Positions 1-9,145 of a stretch of 64,000 nucleotides of DNA are shown here, piece after piece (within the stretch, counting starts at the first letter, position 1; every line of letters starts with the position of its first letter). A program made the position numbers and the translations under genes. Below the pieces are notes generated by a model. The model did not search any database and was not told the DNA's origin. It was given only the letters and a program-made list of their open reading frames with translations. Origin of the DNA: DATNPH01 sp036703315 (lineage in GTDB: Bacteria; Cyanobacteriota; Cyanobacteriia; Cyanobacteriales; Coleofasciculaceae); the NCBI GenBank assembly GCA_036703315.1, contig DATNPH010000087.1, forward strand, positions 133,404-197,403, given 5' to 3'.

Positions 1-1641
1 CTGCTTTTACTAATCACTTTTATTCTTCCAAACTCGGGTTTAGGTGAGAAAATTCAACCTTTGTGGAACGATCAAAGTGTATTTCTAACGTCACTTCAAG
101 AAGCACTTTCGGGCAGTTCCCCGGCTTATGTAAATCAGGGTTTAGTTGGTTCTGGTTATATAGCTTTGGGTGTTATCACAACAAAAATTTTAGGTGTTCA
201 GCCTGCTGTTGCTTTGGTAGCACTTAATCGCTTTTCTTTTATATCAACCGTTTTAGTTTTTTTTCTTATTTCGCACGTACTGCTGTGCAAAGTATTAAGT
301 AAAGCTGTAGAAATTCGAGATAACAGTTCTGCTAATAAAGTTAAGGCTGTAGCCAGTACTATAGCTTTCACCTACACTCTTACCTTAGTTTTATCATCTA
401 ATTTCGTATCATTTTCTGATATTCCATGGACTCATTTTCCCGCTACATTAATTACCCTAATCTGCATTTTAACAACTATATACTCTGTTAAAGAATTCAA
501 TCAACAAAAACCTGCTCAGTATATTTGGTTTAGCTTTTTAGGTTCAGCTTTGGGATTACTTACGCAGATTCGTTTTTTTGAGGGTGCAATTTTTGTTATA
601 TCACTATTGATTTGGCTGTTTTTACTTTTAATTAAGAATGGACTGTCTAGAAATACTATAAAAAGAATTACGTTTAATGTTTTGCCAAGTGTAGCCTTAT
701 TTTTCATAATAACATCTTATTTAAGCCTTTTTATCAGTAATACTAAAAATTTCCACATGCTCTACTTAACATTTGCTAAGAATAACCCAAGTTTGAAAGA
801 AGCTACAAGAATATATATAGATAATTTTCCTGTTAAATTTGTACAACTTTTTGTTGATACGAATTTTTTTAATACGAACCAATCTTATACGGTACAGCCA
901 ATTATTTTTGGTTTCAACATAAGTTCTTGGAGAATGCCATTACTATTACAAGTACCCGCTTTAATTTATATATTACCAGCTGCTATAGGTATTTTGTTTT
1001 TTATTGTTTTTATTAAAAAAGATTTATTGGGTCTTTTGTCAGTAGAATTTATTCTTCCTTTTTTAGTTGGAAGTGGGTTGATTTTAGGTTATGTTTCTAG
1101 TGCCGCATCTGGTAGCCCTCTTTTAAAGTATGGCTTTGTTCGTGACTTTATGGCACCAACTTGGTGTCTAGCTTTAATTACAGGACCTTGGGTTTTCTAT
1201 CGTTACATACCTTTATTTCCAATATATGCACGCAAATTTATATTATTATTTTCTCCTGTATTGCCAATTATTATTGGTATATTTTATGGTCAGATATTAA
1301 TTAAATCAACTTCTTTTTTCCAATTCCAAGACTTTCATGTTCAAACTGTTCATTTAAAACACAATTGTCGTGCTTTAGAGTGTTCAATTCATGTAAAGAT
1401 GCATAACTCAAAGAATCAAGTCATAGAAGCGCCACGAGAACGCTATATGATCAATGGTTTATGTCCATCAACGGGTAATGAGACAGCTGTTACATTATCT
1501 TCTCAGAATCAGCCTTTTACACTGCCATTTTGTGCGGAGAGCTATCCTGTCTACGTATTCCCGGTCAATATGGGATACACTGGCCCTCTTGAACCACCAG
1601 CTTCCTGGCTCTTTAAGTCGGCTAAAACAAGTATCCGGTAG
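1..1641 (+). CDS. Polytopic membrane protein, 5' end outside window (partial)
   Basis: The frame is open from base 1 to the TAG at 1639-1641, so the true start lies upstream and at least 546 codons are present. The protein has many long hydrophobic segments (roughly ten or more membrane helices) with short polar loops, and a soluble C-terminal part of about 110 residues containing several Cys (residues near LKHNCRALECSIH). The layout resembles large integral membrane proteins of polysaccharide clusters (GT39-like or oligosaccharide-unit proteins), but I see no catalytic motif that decides this. It is followed by two methyltransferases and glycosyltransferases on the same strand, which suggests a surface glycan role. 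Base composition is strikingly AT-rich compared with genes after 4280. Function is inferred from context only. Confidence 0.75.
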   Translation: MLLLITFILPNSGLGEKIQPLWNDQSVFLTSLQEALSGSSPAYVNQGLVGSGYIALGVITTKILGVQPAVALVALNRFSFISTVLVFFLISHVLLCKVLSKAVEIRDNSSANKVKAVASTIAFTYTLTLVLSSNFVSFSDIPWTHFPATLITLICILTTIYSVKEFNQQKPAQYIWFSFLGSALGLLTQIRFFEGAIFVISLLIWLFLLLIKNGLSRNTIKRITFNVLPSVALFFIITSYLSLFISNTKNFHMLYLTFAKNNPSLKEATRIYIDNFPVKFVQLFVDTNFFNTNQSYTVQPIIFGFNISSWRMPLLLQVPALIYILPAAIGILFFIVFIKKDLLGLLSVEFILPFLVGSGLILGYVSSAASGSPLLKYGFVRDFMAPTWCLALITGPWVFYRYIPLFPIYARKFILLFSPVLPIIIGIFYGQILIKSTSFFQFQDFHVQTVHLKHNCRALECSIHVKMHNSKNQVIEAPRERYMINGLCPSTGNETAVTLSSQNQPFTLPFCAESYPVYVFPVNMGYTGPLEPPASWLFKSAKTSIR

Positions 1642-1699
1642 TTTCGATTATTCTGCTCAACGGAGCCAATCTATCCGAATTTTAATTTTATAAGTCTAT

Positions 1700-2563
1700 A
1701 TGTCTAACTTGTGTCCTGCTTGCCAGAGCCAAATGACTGAGAGGTTAGCTCCTTGGTTACTTTATTGTTATGAATGTAAGCTATGGACTTCGCGTTTAGG
1801 TAATAAGAATAGCAAGTTAAAGCAGTCAACAGTAATTATTGAAGAAAATCGCAACTTGGGTCTTAAATACTTGAGGCTGCAAAATTTTCAAAGGTTACTC
1901 AATACCTTGGAAGCATACATGACCCTTGATGGCTCTACGGCTTGTGATGTTGGTAGCTCATATGGTTGGTTTGTAGAAGCTGCTGCTATGCGAGGCATGA
2001 AAGTAATAGGTATAGAGCCTGAAGAATCAGTAGCGCTTGTGGGTATTAACCGGGGTCTTGATATTAGTGTAGGATACTTTCCTGACTGTATGAATGCTTC
2101 GGATAAGTTCGATGTGATTACCTTTAACGACTCGCTTGAGCATCTATCCAATATAGGACAAGTATTAGAGAGCTGTTATCGTCTGTTAATGCCTTCTGGC
2201 AAGCTCGTGATCAACATACCCACTAGTCAGGGGTTTTTCTTCAAGCTTGGCTTATTTCTCTATCGGTTTGGCTATAAGGCTCCCTTTCATCGATTGTGGC
2301 AAAAAGGTTATTCCTCTCCCCATATTTTTTACTTTAATAGTAAAAATTTAGAAAGATGTGTTAGTCAGTATAAATTTAGGCTCTTGTGTACCCAACCTCT
2401 AAAAACAGTTAGTTTATCAGGTTTATGGAAGAGGTTAACAATGGATAAAAATTCTTCAGTTATATATGTCCTAACTCTGTACGTTTTGCTTGTTTTACTC
2501 TATCCTTTTTTACAATTGTTTACTTCTGATGCTTTGCTCCAAATTTACGAAAAACAAGACTGA
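1700..2563 (+). CDS. Class I SAM-dependent methyltransferase with N-terminal zinc ribbon
   Basis: 287 aa, ATG start. The N-terminus has two Cys pairs (C5-x2-C8 and C23-x2-C26), a zinc ribbon common in polysaccharide-cluster methyltransferases of the Methyltransf_23 type. Motif I for S-adenosylmethionine is DVGSSYGWFVEAAA near residue 83, followed by the acidic strand end GIEPEE and the post-motif FDVITFNDSLEHL. A hydrophobic C-terminal stretch (about 250-275) may anchor it to the membrane. It probably methylates a sugar or lipid-linked intermediate of the neighbouring glycan pathway; the acceptor cannot be read from sequence. AT-rich like its neighbours. Confidence 0.8.
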   Translation: MSNLCPACQSQMTERLAPWLLYCYECKLWTSRLGNKNSKLKQSTVIIEENRNLGLKYLRLQNFQRLLNTLEAYMTLDGSTACDVGSSYGWFVEAAAMRGMKVIGIEPEESVALVGINRGLDISVGYFPDCMNASDKFDVITFNDSLEHLSNIGQVLESCYRLLMPSGKLVINIPTSQGFFFKLGLFLYRFGYKAPFHRLWQKGYSSPHIFYFNSKNLERCVSQYKFRLLCTQPLKTVSLSGLWKRLTMDKNSSVIYVLTLYVLLVLLYPFLQLFTSDALLQIYEKQD

Positions 2564-2592
2564 GCTTTTAAATAATTAGAGTAAGAACATAG

Positions 2593-3300
2593 TTGCGTAT
2601 TAATTTTAAACCACAAATGTTTATTAAAATCGATTCAAAGTTTCTTCAGTCAATTGCTACTGATTCAGAGCGTATACCAAGCCTATACTACTCAAACTAC
2701 TGGGTGGTGAAAAAGTTTTTTTGGATGCGATTAAAACTGATTAACTATCAAATCAGTAAAATTAAGACAAAAAAAGATTCATGTCTAGATTTTGGTGGAG
2801 GTGGCGGACTATTTTTACCTACATTATCTTCTCAATTTAAAACTGTGGTTTTTATTGACCTAGAGACTCTAGAAGCCAGTAAAGTAGTAGAAAAATATAA
2901 CCTAAAAAATGCCACGTTAATCAAAGGGGATATAGCCACTGCAAGCATCCCAGAAGATCATTTTGATGTAATTGTGGCAGCTGATGTATTAGAACATTTT
3001 CAAGATTTGTCTATACCTATCAGTGTTTTTCATAAACTCCTGAAAAAAGATGGTGTATTATTAACTTCTTTGCCGACAGAAAATTTCATTTACACAAGCC
3101 TTCGAAAAGTATTTAACATTACTAAGCCTTGGGATCATTATCACACTGGGTATCAAGTTGAATCGTGTTTAAAAAGAGCAGGATTTAAGCAAATAGGTAG
3201 AAATTTTGTGCCGTTGTTTTATAATATATTTCCTCTTTTCTTAATTAGTGCTTGGAAGTTTGATAAGTCGTTTGATGCTAACTTAAAATCTAGAGAATAG
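2593..3300 (+). CDS. Class I SAM-dependent methyltransferase
   Basis: 235 aa from a TTG at 2593; an ATG nine codons in (2617) is the alternative start, and neither has a strong Shine-Dalgarno sequence. Motif I is CLDFGGGGGLFLP near residue 60, followed by FIDLE, then VIVAADVLEHF, the usual Methyltransf_11/25 order. It is 29 nt downstream of the preceding methyltransferase and 7 nt upstream of the GT2 ATG, so it is very likely in one transcript with them. Substrate unknown; by context a sugar or lipid-carrier intermediate of surface glycan synthesis. The gene is markedly AT-rich. Confidence 0.75.
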   Translation: MRINFKPQMFIKIDSKFLQSIATDSERIPSLYYSNYWVVKKFFWMRLKLINYQISKIKTKKDSCLDFGGGGGLFLPTLSSQFKTVVFIDLETLEASKVVEKYNLKNATLIKGDIATASIPEDHFDVIVAADVLEHFQDLSIPISVFHKLLKKDGVLLTSLPTENFIYTSLRKVFNITKPWDHYHTGYQVESCLKRAGFKQIGRNFVPLFYNIFPLFLISAWKFDKSFDANLKSRE

Positions 3301-3307
3301 TGAGTTG

Positions 3308-4258
3308 ATGATTGCCGTTGTCATTCCCTGCTATCGCGTGAGGAATCATATTCTTAAGGTGATTTCTCAAATTGGCTTAGAGGTCAATGCCATATATGTA
3401 GTAGATGACTGCTGCCCAGAAATGACAGGTGCTTACGTACAAAAAGAGTGTATTGATTCGAGAGTTAAAGTTATCTTTCATAAGAAAAATAAAGGTGTTG
3501 GCGGTGCTGTGATATCTGGGTATAAACAAGCACTTGATGATGGTGCAACCGTTGTTATCAAGGTTGATGGCGATGGTCAAATGGATCCAGCACTAATACC
3601 AAAATTTATTAAACCTATTTTGAATTGCAAAGCTGATTATGTCAAAGGTAATCGTTTTTATGATCTAGAACTGCTTAATACAATGCCTAAGATCCGCCTG
3701 ATTGGAAACGGCATTTTGTCTTTTGTCAATAAAATATGTAGTGGGTACTGGGATATTATGGATCCTACAAATGGCTATACAGCAATCCATGCCAATTTAT
3801 TGAAAGTAATTCCGCTACATAAGCTTGACAACAGATATTTCTTTGAAAGTGATATGCTATTTAGGCTAAGCACTATACGTGCTGTGATTTATGATTTGCC
3901 AATGAAAGCTAAATATGATGATGAGGTTAGCAGTCTAAGAATTAGTAAGGTTATACTGGATTTTCCACGTAAATACATAAAACGCTTAATAAAGCGAGTA
4001 TTTTATAATTATTTCTTGCGTGATTTTAACGCTGGTTCTATGGAGCTTGTAGTAGCTTTTATTTTCTTAAGTCTTGGCTCTATTTATGGTTTGGTTGAGT
4101 GGTACTTAAGTGCTATTACAGGTATACCTGCAACTAGTGGGACAGTAATGCTTGCTTCTCTACCGATTATTCTGGGCTTTCAATCTCTGCTAGCTGCCAT
4201 TAACTACGATGTTACAAATGTACCTAGAAACCCAGTTCATAAAATTTGGGAAGATTAA
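3308..4258 (+). CDS. GT2 family glycosyltransferase, DPM1/ArnC-like with C-terminal membrane segments
   Basis: About 316 aa. An in-frame TTG at 3305 precedes the ATG at 3308, which I take as the start. GT-A fold signature: IPCYRV at the N-terminus, VVDDCCP, and the DxD-type motif KVDGDGQMDP near residue 90. Two C-terminal hydrophobic segments (about 245-300) resemble polyprenol-phosphate sugar transferases. The predicted reaction is transfer of a sugar from a nucleotide sugar to a lipid carrier or growing chain. Gap of 7 nt to the preceding methyltransferase stop; gmd follows after 22 nt. It is the last strongly AT-rich gene before a composition change. Confidence 0.8.
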   Translation: MIAVVIPCYRVRNHILKVISQIGLEVNAIYVVDDCCPEMTGAYVQKECIDSRVKVIFHKKNKGVGGAVISGYKQALDDGATVVIKVDGDGQMDPALIPKFIKPILNCKADYVKGNRFYDLELLNTMPKIRLIGNGILSFVNKICSGYWDIMDPTNGYTAIHANLLKVIPLHKLDNRYFFESDMLFRLSTIRAVIYDLPMKAKYDDEVSSLRISKVILDFPRKYIKRLIKRVFYNYFLRDFNAGSMELVVAFIFLSLGSIYGLVEWYLSAITGIPATSGTVMLASLPIILGFQSLLAAINYDVTNVPRNPVHKIWED

Positions 4259-4280
4259 CGAAGGTCGGTAATAGAAGACT

Positions 4281-5261
4281 ATGGTGAAAAAAAAAGCCTT
4301 AATTACTGGATTAACTGGACAGGACGGTTCCTACTTAGCTGAACTACTTTTATCCAAGGACTACCAAGTATTCGGCTTAGTGCGTCGTTCTAGCTCCAGT
4401 AATATTAGCCGTATCAGTCACCTCTCAGGCAACGTCGAGATCCTCTCTGGTGACCTGTTGGATCAATGCTCTTTGATGGACGCGATCGCCCAATCTCAAC
4501 CCGACGAAATCTATAACCTCGCCTCTCAAAGCTATGTTCCCCTTTCTTGGACACAACCTGCCCTTACTGCCGAATACACCGCGATCGGCGTTTCTCGCCT
4601 TTTAGAATCCATCCGCCGCTGCAAACCTGACATCCGCTTCTACCAAGCCTCCAGCAGTGAAGTCTTTGGTCAACCGGACGAATCCCCTCAAACTGAACGA
4701 ACTGCTTTCCGCCCTCGCAATCCCTATGGCGTCGCCAAAGCCTACGCCCATTGGATGAGTGTTAACTATCGGCAACAGTATAACCTCTACACCTGCTGCG
4801 GCATCACCTACACCCACGAATCTCCCCGTCGTGGTACAGAGTTCGTCTTTCGCAAAATCACTCGTGGCGCTGCCCTGATTAAACTGGGTTTTGTCAATGA
4901 ACTGAAACTTGGCAACCTAGATGCGCGTCGTGATTGGTGTTACGCCAAGGATGCCGTCTATGCTATGTGGATGATGCTGCAACAGGAACAACCCGATGAC
5001 TATATCATTGCCAGTGGTGAAACTCACTCTGTTAAAGAGCTAGTCGAGTGTGCCTTCAACTGTGTTGGTCTGAACTGGCAAGATTACGTTTCTGTAGACC
5101 CAGCCTTTTACCGACCGGATGAATCCGTACAGCTAGTTGGCTGTATTGATAAAATTAAAACTCAACTTCATTGGAGACCGCACTATTCATTGGAACAACT
5201 GGTTGAAATCATGGTGGATCATGACCTCAAAGAACTCCGTGACGGGAAAGTATTGGTTTAA
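4281..5261 (+). CDS. gmd: GDP-mannose 4,6-dehydratase
   Basis: 326 aa extended short-chain dehydrogenase. NAD(P)-binding GxTGQDGxYLA near residues 10-20, SSSEVFG near 124-130, and the catalytic Tyr149-x3-Lys153 in NPYGVAKAYAHW. RRGTEFVFRKI and GNLDARRDW are typical GMD substrate motifs. It converts GDP-D-mannose to GDP-4-keto-6-deoxy-D-mannose, precursor of fucose, rhamnose or perosamine donors. Length is near normal (about 320-370). No fucose synthase is next to it in the window. GC content rises abruptly at this gene compared with the upstream four, and a HIP1-like site (CGATCGCC) appears near 4483. The stop is 2 nt before the next ATG. Confidence 0.93.
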   Translation: MVKKKALITGLTGQDGSYLAELLLSKDYQVFGLVRRSSSSNISRISHLSGNVEILSGDLLDQCSLMDAIAQSQPDEIYNLASQSYVPLSWTQPALTAEYTAIGVSRLLESIRRCKPDIRFYQASSSEVFGQPDESPQTERTAFRPRNPYGVAKAYAHWMSVNYRQQYNLYTCCGITYTHESPRRGTEFVFRKITRGAALIKLGFVNELKLGNLDARRDWCYAKDAVYAMWMMLQQEQPDDYIIASGETHSVKELVECAFNCVGLNWQDYVSVDPAFYRPDESVQLVGCIDKIKTQLHWRPHYSLEQLVEIMVDHDLKELRDGKVLV

Positions 5262-5263
5262 GC

Positions 5264-6442
5264 ATGCTGAAGGTTGTAGTTGATGCAACACCCTTACTGC
5301 CAAATCCCAGTGGAGTTGGTTTGTACGTTTATAACTTAATCAACTCCCTCCATACATTAAGTTTTCAGGAGAATTTTGAGTTAGGTATTGTCTATCAGCC
5401 TAGTTTGAAAAACTGGTTGCTAGGCAATTTGTCTTTTCCTGCTCTTTTAGAGACATATTCTAATCTTCATCTCTTGCCTCTTCCTGTAAGAGTTTTAAAT
5501 TTATTAGCAGCATTCCCCAATCCGCTACTCTCCTATTTTGAGGGCGGTTTTGGTTATCCGAATATCTTTCATGGCACTAACTACGCCGTCTATCCGTGCC
5601 AGAAAAGCTTAAAAGTGATGAATATCTATGATTTATCATTTATTAAATATCCCAATTATGTTAATTCAGTTGTTAGAACCTATACCAAGCGTGTTAAACA
5701 ATCTCTGAAGTGGAGTAATTTAGTTATAACTATTTCAGAAAGCTCCAAGAAGGATATTGTTGAATATTTGAACGTCCCTCCCGAACGAATTTACGTAACT
5801 CCTCTGGCAAGTCGTTACTATCCCAATTACCTAGAAGAACATTTGATTGATAAGGCTGTCAATACTATTAAGTATAATTTTGATAAACCCTATTTCTTAT
5901 TTGTTAGCACGATTGAACCGAGAAAAAATATTATTACTTTAATTTCCGCGTTTAATCGACTAAAGGAAAAACATAAGATAGAACATCATTTAATTTTAAT
6001 TGGTCAAAAAGGGTGGAGATACGAACAAATCTTTGCAGAAATCGAGCGATCGCCTTGGAAAGACCAGATCCATCACCTCAACTATTTATCGGATCAAGAG
6101 GTCGCCTTGTTTTACTCGAAAGCTGATGCCTTCGTCTACCCTTCCCACTATGAAGGCTTTGGTCTTCCTGTATTAGAAGCCATGACATTAGGAACACCAG
6201 TTGTCACCTCTAACACCTCATCACTGCCTGAAGTAGCAGGAGATGCAGCGCTTTTGATTGACCCCAATGATTCTTGTAGCCTAGCTGAGGCGATGCTACG
6301 AGTCATTAATGATTCTCAGCTTCGTAATGAGTTGATTCAAAAAGGACAACACAGAGCTAAGCTGTATTCTTGGGAGACAACGGCAAAAGCAACACTACAA
6401 GCTTATAAAGCCCTTTTGAGTGAGAAGAGGAGTGGGGAGTAG
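5264..6442 (+). CDS. GT4 family glycosyltransferase (GT-B fold)
   Basis: 392 aa. The C-terminal nucleotide-sugar-binding domain shows STIEPRKNI, then the E-x7-E motif in YEGFGLPVLEAM followed by GTPVVTSNTSSLPEVAGDAALL. The N-terminal acceptor domain starts DATPLLPNPSGVGLY. It likely adds a mannose-, fucose- or related residue to a lipid-linked glycan; donor unproven. Start ATG lies 2 nt after the gmd stop, implying cotranscription. The first about 780 bp are AT-rich while the rest, from near a GCGATCGC at 6046, matches the genome average; this may mark a recombination joint. The downstream gene is a paralogue. Confidence 0.87.
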   Translation: MLKVVVDATPLLPNPSGVGLYVYNLINSLHTLSFQENFELGIVYQPSLKNWLLGNLSFPALLETYSNLHLLPLPVRVLNLLAAFPNPLLSYFEGGFGYPNIFHGTNYAVYPCQKSLKVMNIYDLSFIKYPNYVNSVVRTYTKRVKQSLKWSNLVITISESSKKDIVEYLNVPPERIYVTPLASRYYPNYLEEHLIDKAVNTIKYNFDKPYFLFVSTIEPRKNIITLISAFNRLKEKHKIEHHLILIGQKGWRYEQIFAEIERSPWKDQIHHLNYLSDQEVALFYSKADAFVYPSHYEGFGLPVLEAMTLGTPVVTSNTSSLPEVAGDAALLIDPNDSCSLAEAMLRVINDSQLRNELIQKGQHRAKLYSWETTAKATLQAYKALLSEKRSGE

Positions 6443-6562
6443 GGAGTGGGGAAGACCCAACGAGGCGGGAGGCGGAGAGATTTTCTGGAAAATTCCTTGC
6501 GTCTAGAGTGTCTCCGTGTCCTCCTGGTTCTTCGTCCCTAGCCCATAGCCTCCCTTGTTAAC
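6432..6562 (+). repeat. Intergenic repeat of the GGGGAGT / CGGAG type
   Basis: The spacer between the two GT4 genes starts with tandem variants of GGAGTGGGGAGTAGGGAG and continues with GAGGCGGGAGGCGGAGAG. Such degenerate heptamer-like repeats are dispersed in genomes of filamentous cyanobacteria. Related ACTCCCC-type sequence also occurs inside the GT39 gene near 42905-42945. Confidence 0.5.
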
Positions 6563-7657
6563 ATGAGCAATCCTAATAATTATTCATCAAATAATTTGCT
6601 CATCAATCTTTCGTATCGTTTGTCTAGACCTACGGGAACGACAACCTACGCACTCAATCTTCTTCCTTACTTACAGCCTCTTGAACCAACCCTTCTGGTT
6701 TCTCAAAATCTTTCTCCTTACTCCTGCCACTTAGTCCCCACGGGTCTAACTCCCGAACAAGGCTTGAAAGGACATCTCCGACGCCTGATGTGGACACAGC
6801 TACAGTTGCCCCGAATCTACCAACAACTGCGATCGCGTCTCCTGTTTTCCCCAATTCCAGAAGCGCCCCTCAATACCCACAGTCGCTATGTTGTCACTGT
6901 CCACGACCTGATCCCCCTGCGTTTTCCTAAACGCCGTTCTCCCCTGACGCCCTATTTCCGCTACTACATTCCCCAGGTTCTTACCCAAGCCCAACACATT
7001 ATCTGTGACTCTGTTGCTACGGCTAAGGATATCTCTAACTTCTTCGATATCCCGGCTGACAAAATCACTCCTATCCTCCTTGCCCACGACGCCAAAGACT
7101 TTCGTTTTCTCGACTTACCCACCAGCAATTATTTCCTCTACGTTGGACGCCACGATCCCTACAAAAATCTCCAGCGACTGATCGACGCTTTTGCTGTCTT
7201 ACCCAGTAATCATGACTACGAACTGTGGATAGCAGGGCCACCGGATCGCCGTTACACGCCAATCTTACAGGCACAAGCTGAGCAACTGGGTCTAACCCAG
7301 CAGGTAAAATTTCTCGACTACGTTCCTTACGAACAACTGCCAACAATCATCAACCAAGCGATCGCCCTCGTCTTCCCTACCCTCTGGGAAGGCTTTGGTC
7401 TTCCCGTCTTAGAAGCTATGGCCTGCGGTACCCCTGTGATTACGTCCAATCTCTCCTCTCTACCGGAAGCGGCTGGTGATGCTGCCCTTCTGGTGAATCC
7501 TTACAATACGGGCGAAATCACAGAAGCCATGCAAGCTGTGGCAACAAATTCAGCTTTGCGATCGCGCCTACGCACTCTTGGCCTCAACCGTACTAGTCAA
7601 TTCAGTTGGGCAAAAACAGGACAAGCTACCGTTGAAGTTCTCAAGCGATACCTGTAG
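6563..7657 (+). CDS. GT4 family glycosyltransferase (GT-B fold)
   Basis: 364 aa. Clear GT4 C-terminal domain: YVGRHDPYKNLQRLIDAF, then E-x7-E in WEGFGLPVLEAMACGTPVITSN and SSLPEAAGDAALLVNP. The N-terminal half includes VVTVHDLIPLRFP, common in mannosyltransferase-B-like enzymes. Paralogue of the preceding GT4, but with uniform, higher GC and several HIP1 sites (about 6831, 7362, 7560), suggesting a resident gene. It probably acts in the same glycan assembly line. A 120-nt repeat-bearing spacer separates the two, so it may have its own promoter. Confidence 0.88.
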   Translation: MSNPNNYSSNNLLINLSYRLSRPTGTTTYALNLLPYLQPLEPTLLVSQNLSPYSCHLVPTGLTPEQGLKGHLRRLMWTQLQLPRIYQQLRSRLLFSPIPEAPLNTHSRYVVTVHDLIPLRFPKRRSPLTPYFRYYIPQVLTQAQHIICDSVATAKDISNFFDIPADKITPILLAHDAKDFRFLDLPTSNYFLYVGRHDPYKNLQRLIDAFAVLPSNHDYELWIAGPPDRRYTPILQAQAEQLGLTQQVKFLDYVPYEQLPTIINQAIALVFPTLWEGFGLPVLEAMACGTPVITSNLSSLPEAAGDAALLVNPYNTGEITEAMQAVATNSALRSRLRTLGLNRTSQFSWAKTGQATVEVLKRYL

Positions 7658-8082
7658 CTGGACATTATTCCATCTCAGTGAGAACCACTATAAATCAGGA
7701 CTGGGGACTGGCACTCCAAAAGTACCGACCGAGTTTGATACTAAACTATCCAACCACTTGGCGAGGTCATACCCGCTACAGGGGCAGATTACCAGCATCG
7801 GTAAAATCGTGTGAGCTAAAGCGATAATTTTTTGATATATTCAAATTATTTAATATGCAATAAACAACATACTAAAAAAGTTGAATATAAAATAGTTGAA
7901 TACTACCCCCAGTACTGTAGAACTTCAATACGCTGAAAAGCTGTAAGAAATTGTTGAGGCAGTGGGGTAGCTTGGCTTGGATGGGAGCTTCTTGTGTTGC
8001 CAAACAAGGGCGAACCGTTAATGGCAGCTATACCGCACAATAGTCACTTTTTTAGCCAATGATACTTTGAGGGTACTAATGT
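7658..8082. other. Intergenic region without recognised gene
   Basis: About 425 nt with no convincing reading frame on either strand. The middle (7825-7905) is very AT-rich. I see no tRNA, terminator with a clear U-tract, or known repeat. A promoter for the gene at 8083 probably lies here but no box could be assigned. Confidence 0.4.
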
Positions 8083-8472
8083 ATGAGTTACTCCGTTTAT
8101 CAGCTCAATCTTCCAGAAAATCCAGAGGCCGTTATCTTTGTTAATGGTTTTTTGGCTCGCAATTTAGCCGGATTTTTCTGGATGTGGCGAAACATTTTTT
8201 GGATATCGAAAGTTACTGCTCAAGCTTCTAATTGTGTGCAAGTAAAAGCAGGAATCTGTAGCCCCAATGAAGTTGTAATGGTCAGCTACTGGCTTGATGT
8301 TGCCAGCCTGAAAAATTTCTTCAGAAGTGAACATCATCGACAGATGATGCAATTCATTGTTAAAAATCCCAAAAGTCTATGTCTATACAACGAGACTTAT
8401 CAACCATTACAAAGTGGTAAGTACATCAATGAGCCTCACGGCATGGCAGCCATATACGCACGCTCACAGTAG
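8083..8472 (+). CDS. Small DUF4188-like protein
   Basis: 129 aa. Pattern resembles the DUF4188 / dimeric alpha-beta-barrel monooxygenase-like group: a hydrophobic N-terminal strand, then VVMVSYWLDVASLKNFFRS, the HHRQMMQFI helix, LYNETYQPLQSGKYINEPHG and a short tail. That final ETY...GxY...P.G pattern is what led to the call. No catalytic role is established. It is a single-gene unit between a glycan cluster and a pseudogene. No signal peptide. Confidence 0.65.
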   Translation: MSYSVYQLNLPENPEAVIFVNGFLARNLAGFFWMWRNIFWISKVTAQASNCVQVKAGICSPNEVVMVSYWLDVASLKNFFRSEHHRQMMQFIVKNPKSLCLYNETYQPLQSGKYINEPHGMAAIYARSQ

Positions 8473-8485
8473 CATGCTTATGGCC

Positions 8486-9145
8486 TCACAACATCTTTTC
8501 TAAGAACTGCTTGGCGCAATCGCACGGCGGATTATTAAAGAACTCCCTCGGTGGTGCCTCTTCAGCCAATTTTCCTGGGTCGAGAAACAAAATGCGATTA
8601 GCCACTTCTCGCGCAAAGCCCATTTCATGGGTGACAATCGCCATTGTGATCCCCGTTTCCGTGAGGTGTTTCATTACCTCCAACACCTCTTTCACCATTT
8701 CTGGGTCGAGTGCGGAGGTTGACTCATCAAACAACATGATATCTGGCTTCATTGCCAAAGAACGTGCGATCGCTACCCGTTGCTTTTGCCCTCCCGATAA
8801 CTTAGACGGATAAACATTTGCCTTCTCTGCCAAACCTACTTTTGAGAGCAGTTCCATTTCCTCTCTGCGTGCCACCTCCTCAGAAATGTGCTTCACCGTC
8901 ATTGGTGCCTACATCACATTTTTCAGGGTAGTCATGTGAGGGAACAGAGGGAAATGCTGAAACACCATACCGACATTCTGACGAATTTCCATGATGTAGG
9001 TTTTTCGCGAGGTAATGTCCACTCCATTAATGTAGATCTTCCCTGCCGTCGGCACTTCAAGTAAGTTCAAGCAACGGAGAAATGTTGACTTCCCCGACCC
9101 CAAGGGACCAATAATTGCAACAACTTCTTCTTGAATTAAATGTTT
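8486..9145 (-). pseudogene. Polar amino-acid ABC transporter ATP-binding protein, broken
   Basis: GlnQ/HisP-type ATPase split by an in-frame TAG (complement of 8909-8911). The part from 9145 to 8912 has the Walker A region (VAIIGPLGSGKST, with the usual Ser-Gly changed to Leu-Gly) and Q-loop MVFQHFPLFPHMT. The part from 8908 to 8486 has LSGGQKQRVAIARSLA, Walker B DIMLFDESTSALDP and the H-loop VTHEMGFA. The TAG sits where the family usually has Leu (NVxLAPM), so a single base change from TTG is plausible. The 5' end is also missing: a TGA lies just before KHLIQEE at 9146-9148. No permease or solute-binding gene is adjacent. Confidence 0.85.

Noticed and set aside
6654..7346. Three overlapping minus-strand ORFs of 66-95 codons
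   Set aside because: Shadows of the well-supported GT4 gene on the plus strand.
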